Shown in pieces: positions 62,291 through 64,000 of a DNA stretch of 64,000 bases. Made by a program: the position numbers and the translations under genes. Each line of letters opens with the position of its first letter. The first letter of the stretch is position 1. The DNA comes from Terriglobales bacterium (lineage in GTDB: Bacteria > Acidobacteriota > Terriglobia > Terriglobales > Acidobacteriaceae), in assembly GCA_015655585.1 (NCBI GenBank), contig JAATEV010000050.1:1-64000 (forward strand), given 5' to 3'. A model generated the notes under the pieces. It saw only the letters and a list, made by a program, of their open reading frames with translations. It was not told the DNA's origin and did no database searches.

Positions 62291-63571
62291 ATGAGCGCTG
62301 AAGAGACGAACGTGACGACTGGAACAGAGAACAAGAGCGGCCATAGGGCGGAGGCCGGAGAGTTTCCGGTGGAGCCTGTACCGCCGATGCCGAAGGCGTC
62401 CGGACTGCCGAAGGCGATATGGATGATTCTGCTGGTGGCCGGGATTGTGATTGCGTATATCGTCGTCTCGGGACTGCTCTCTCGATATAAGGCGGAGCAT
62501 ACGCTGACGCAGGAGACGGAGATCAGTGCGATTCCTTCGGTGAACGTGGTGTATCCGGCACCGTCGTCGCTGGCGTCGGAGCTTTCGCTGCCGGGCAATA
62601 CTCAGGCGTTTACGGATACGCCGATCTACTCGCGCACGAGCGGGTATCTAAAGAACTGGTTCTTCGATATTGGTGCGCGGGTACGCAAGGGGCAGTTGAT
62701 GGCGTTGATTGAGACGCCGGAGCTGGATCAGCAATTGCAGGTATCACAGGCGAACCTGAAGAGCGCGCAGGCGAACCTGGACCTGGCGAAGGTGACTTCT
62801 GAGCGGTATCAGAACCTGCTGAAGACGAACTCGGTCTCGAAGCAGGAGACCGACGTGGCGGTGAGCGATGCGGCGGCGAAGCAGGCGGCGGTGGATGCTG
62901 CGATGGCGAATGTTCGCAGGCTGGAGCAGTTGCAGTCGTTCGAGAAGGTGTATGCGCCGTTCGATGGGATTGTGACGGCGCGCAATATCGACATTGGCGG
63001 GCTGATTCAGGCGGGGGAGAATACGACGCCGAAGGAGTTGTTCCACCTGGCGGCGATAGGGAAGATTCGCGTGTTTGTCTCGGTGCCGGAGTCGTATGCG
63101 CCGGCGATCAAGAATGGTGGCAAGGCTGCATTGACGCTGGATGAGTATCCGGGGCGGGAGTTCGAGGGTACGATTACACGCAATGCGAATGCGATCGACC
63201 AGACGACGAGGACGCTGAATGTTGAGGTGGACATCGACAACCCGAAGGGTGAGCTGCTGCCGGGCGCGTATGTGTTTGTGCACTTCAAGGTGCCAATGCA
63301 TGTGACGAGCATGACGCTGCCTTCGAACACACTGCTGTTCCGCTCGGAGGGGTTGCAGGTGGGTGTGGTGCGGGATGGCCGGGTTCAGTTGGTGCCAGTG
63401 AGGATTGCGAGAGATGCGGGCGCTACGGTGGAGATCGCCTCGGGGTTGTCGCAGAATGATGCGGTGATTCTTGATCCCTCGGACTCGCTGGCGGCTGGGC
63501 AGGAAGTGCTGATCGCGAACCATGCGAACGAGCCTGCGGCCAGGGCCGAGAAGAAGGCGGGGGCGCAATGA
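62291..63571 (+). CDS. RND efflux periplasmic adaptor subunit
   Basis: A 426-residue membrane fusion protein linking the permease to the outer membrane channel. A membrane helix (about 39-58) anchors it. A barrel-sandwich hybrid (about 86-215; YSRTSGYLKNWFFDIGARVRKG) encloses a coiled-coil hairpin (about 135-195), followed by beta-barrel and membrane-proximal domains. It lies nine bases after the permease gene, and its stop overlaps the next start (ATGA). Confidence 0.95.
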   Translation: MSAEETNVTTGTENKSGHRAEAGEFPVEPVPPMPKASGLPKAIWMILLVAGIVIAYIVVSGLLSRYKAEHTLTQETEISAIPSVNVVYPAPSSLASELSLPGNTQAFTDTPIYSRTSGYLKNWFFDIGARVRKGQLMALIETPELDQQLQVSQANLKSAQANLDLAKVTSERYQNLLKTNSVSKQETDVAVSDAAAKQAAVDAAMANVRRLEQLQSFEKVYAPFDGIVTARNIDIGGLIQAGENTTPKELFHLAAIGKIRVFVSVPESYAPAIKNGGKAALTLDEYPGREFEGTITRNANAIDQTTRTLNVEVDIDNPKGELLPGAYVFVHFKVPMHVTSMTLPSNTLLFRSEGLQVGVVRDGRVQLVPVRIARDAGATVEIASGLSQNDAVILDPSDSLAAGQEVLIANHANEPAARAEKKAGAQ

Positions 63572-64000
63572 CGCTTCGTTCTGCCTCTGTGGCCACCGTT
63601 GCGATGTTTGCACTGACGGGGTGCATGGTTGGGCCGAAGTACGTGAAGCCCACGACGCCGACTGCACCTGCGTTCAAAGAAGCGAGTCCGGATGCGTACA
63701 AGGAGAATGCCAACTGGCATGTTGCGCAGCCTGCGGACGCGGTGCAGCGTGGCGAGTGGTGGAAGATCTTCGGAGATGAAGAGCTGAATGCACTGGAGCC
63801 GCAGGTGGCGGCGAATAACCAGGATTTGAAGGCTGCCGATGCGCGGTTTCGCGAGGCCCGGGCGCTGATACGGTTCAACCATTCTTCGTTGTTTCCGACG
63901 GTGGGGGTTGCGCCTTATGTGGGCGGTACGCGAGATTCCTCGAATCAGCCTTACTTCAACCCGGCGACGAGGAACGGAAATGGACAGTCGGAGATTCTGC
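63568..64000 (+). CDS. Outer membrane efflux lipoprotein, NodT/TolC family (cut by window edge)
   Basis: The first 144 residues of the outer membrane channel of the operon. The lipobox LTGC puts the lipidated cysteine at residue 19, then MVGPKYVKPTTPTAP, typical of NodT-type lipoproteins, GEWWKIFGDEELNALE and the first TolC-like helix. The start overlaps the adaptor stop by four bases. The gene continues past the right edge. Confidence 0.93.
   Translation, partial: MTLRSASVATVAMFALTGCMVGPKYVKPTTPTAPAFKEASPDAYKENANWHVAQPADAVQRGEWWKIFGDEELNALEPQVAANNQDLKAADARFREARALIRFNHSSLFPTVGVAPYVGGTRDSSNQPYFNPATRNGNGQSEIL

Overview
The window reads as a chromosomal segment of a GC-rich soil acidobacterium (class Terriglobia/Acidobacteriia, something like Granulicella, Edaphobacter or Terriglobus). 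This is inferred from a BlaI-BlaR1 locus whose sensor carries a TIGR03435-type domain, an Oar-like TonB receptor with a carboxypeptidase-regulatory domain, Tat-exported glycoside hydrolases (GH127 type) and palindromic intergenic repeats. I saw no rRNA, tRNA, CRISPR array, IS element or integrase.

Layout. 1-12.3 kb: RNase R (5' part only, cut by the window edge), a secreted protein, tyrS, a BlaI/BlaR1/TIGR03435 operon, small enzymes, cysK, then fabZ-lpxA. 12.3-17.1 kb: a TetR regulator divergent from two short-chain dehydrogenases, and a GH127-like enzyme. 17.2-32.8 kb: cellulose production. A 58-residue orphan, a PAS-PAS-GGDEF cyclase and a convergent PAS-GAF-GGDEF-EAL protein sit before bcsQ, a bcsA-bcsB fusion, bcsZ (GH8) and bcsC, the last four overlapping end to start. 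32.8-48 kb: glycan use, with a three-gene operon (GH42-like, CBM9-like, GH127) divergent from a DUF5695-like Tat protein, then a Wzi-like porin and an Oar-like receptor behind a 720-base regulatory gap. 48-52.4 kb: a catalase-like protein, yceD-rpmF-plsX, and DUF1634-TauE. 52.4-55.2 kb: repeats and small orphan genes, then a DUF2975-XRE pair. 55.2-64 kb: a secreted NlpC-like protein, MarR, YceI, and LysR divergent from an RND efflux operon that runs off the window.

Most notable: three otherwise intact genes (a TIGR03435 gene, the bcsA-bcsB fusion and bcsC) are each cut by exactly one in-frame TAG, always followed by G, with no frameshift. Two lie in the same cellulose operon. Either this operon was inactivated recently by two independent mutations, or these ambers are read through, or they are sequence errors. 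TAG is also a common ordinary terminator here, which argues against a genome-wide code change. Other points are two dispersed palindromic repeat families, perfect operator palindromes next to BlaI, TetR, MarR and LysR genes, and several genes whose -10 box lies directly before the start codon.
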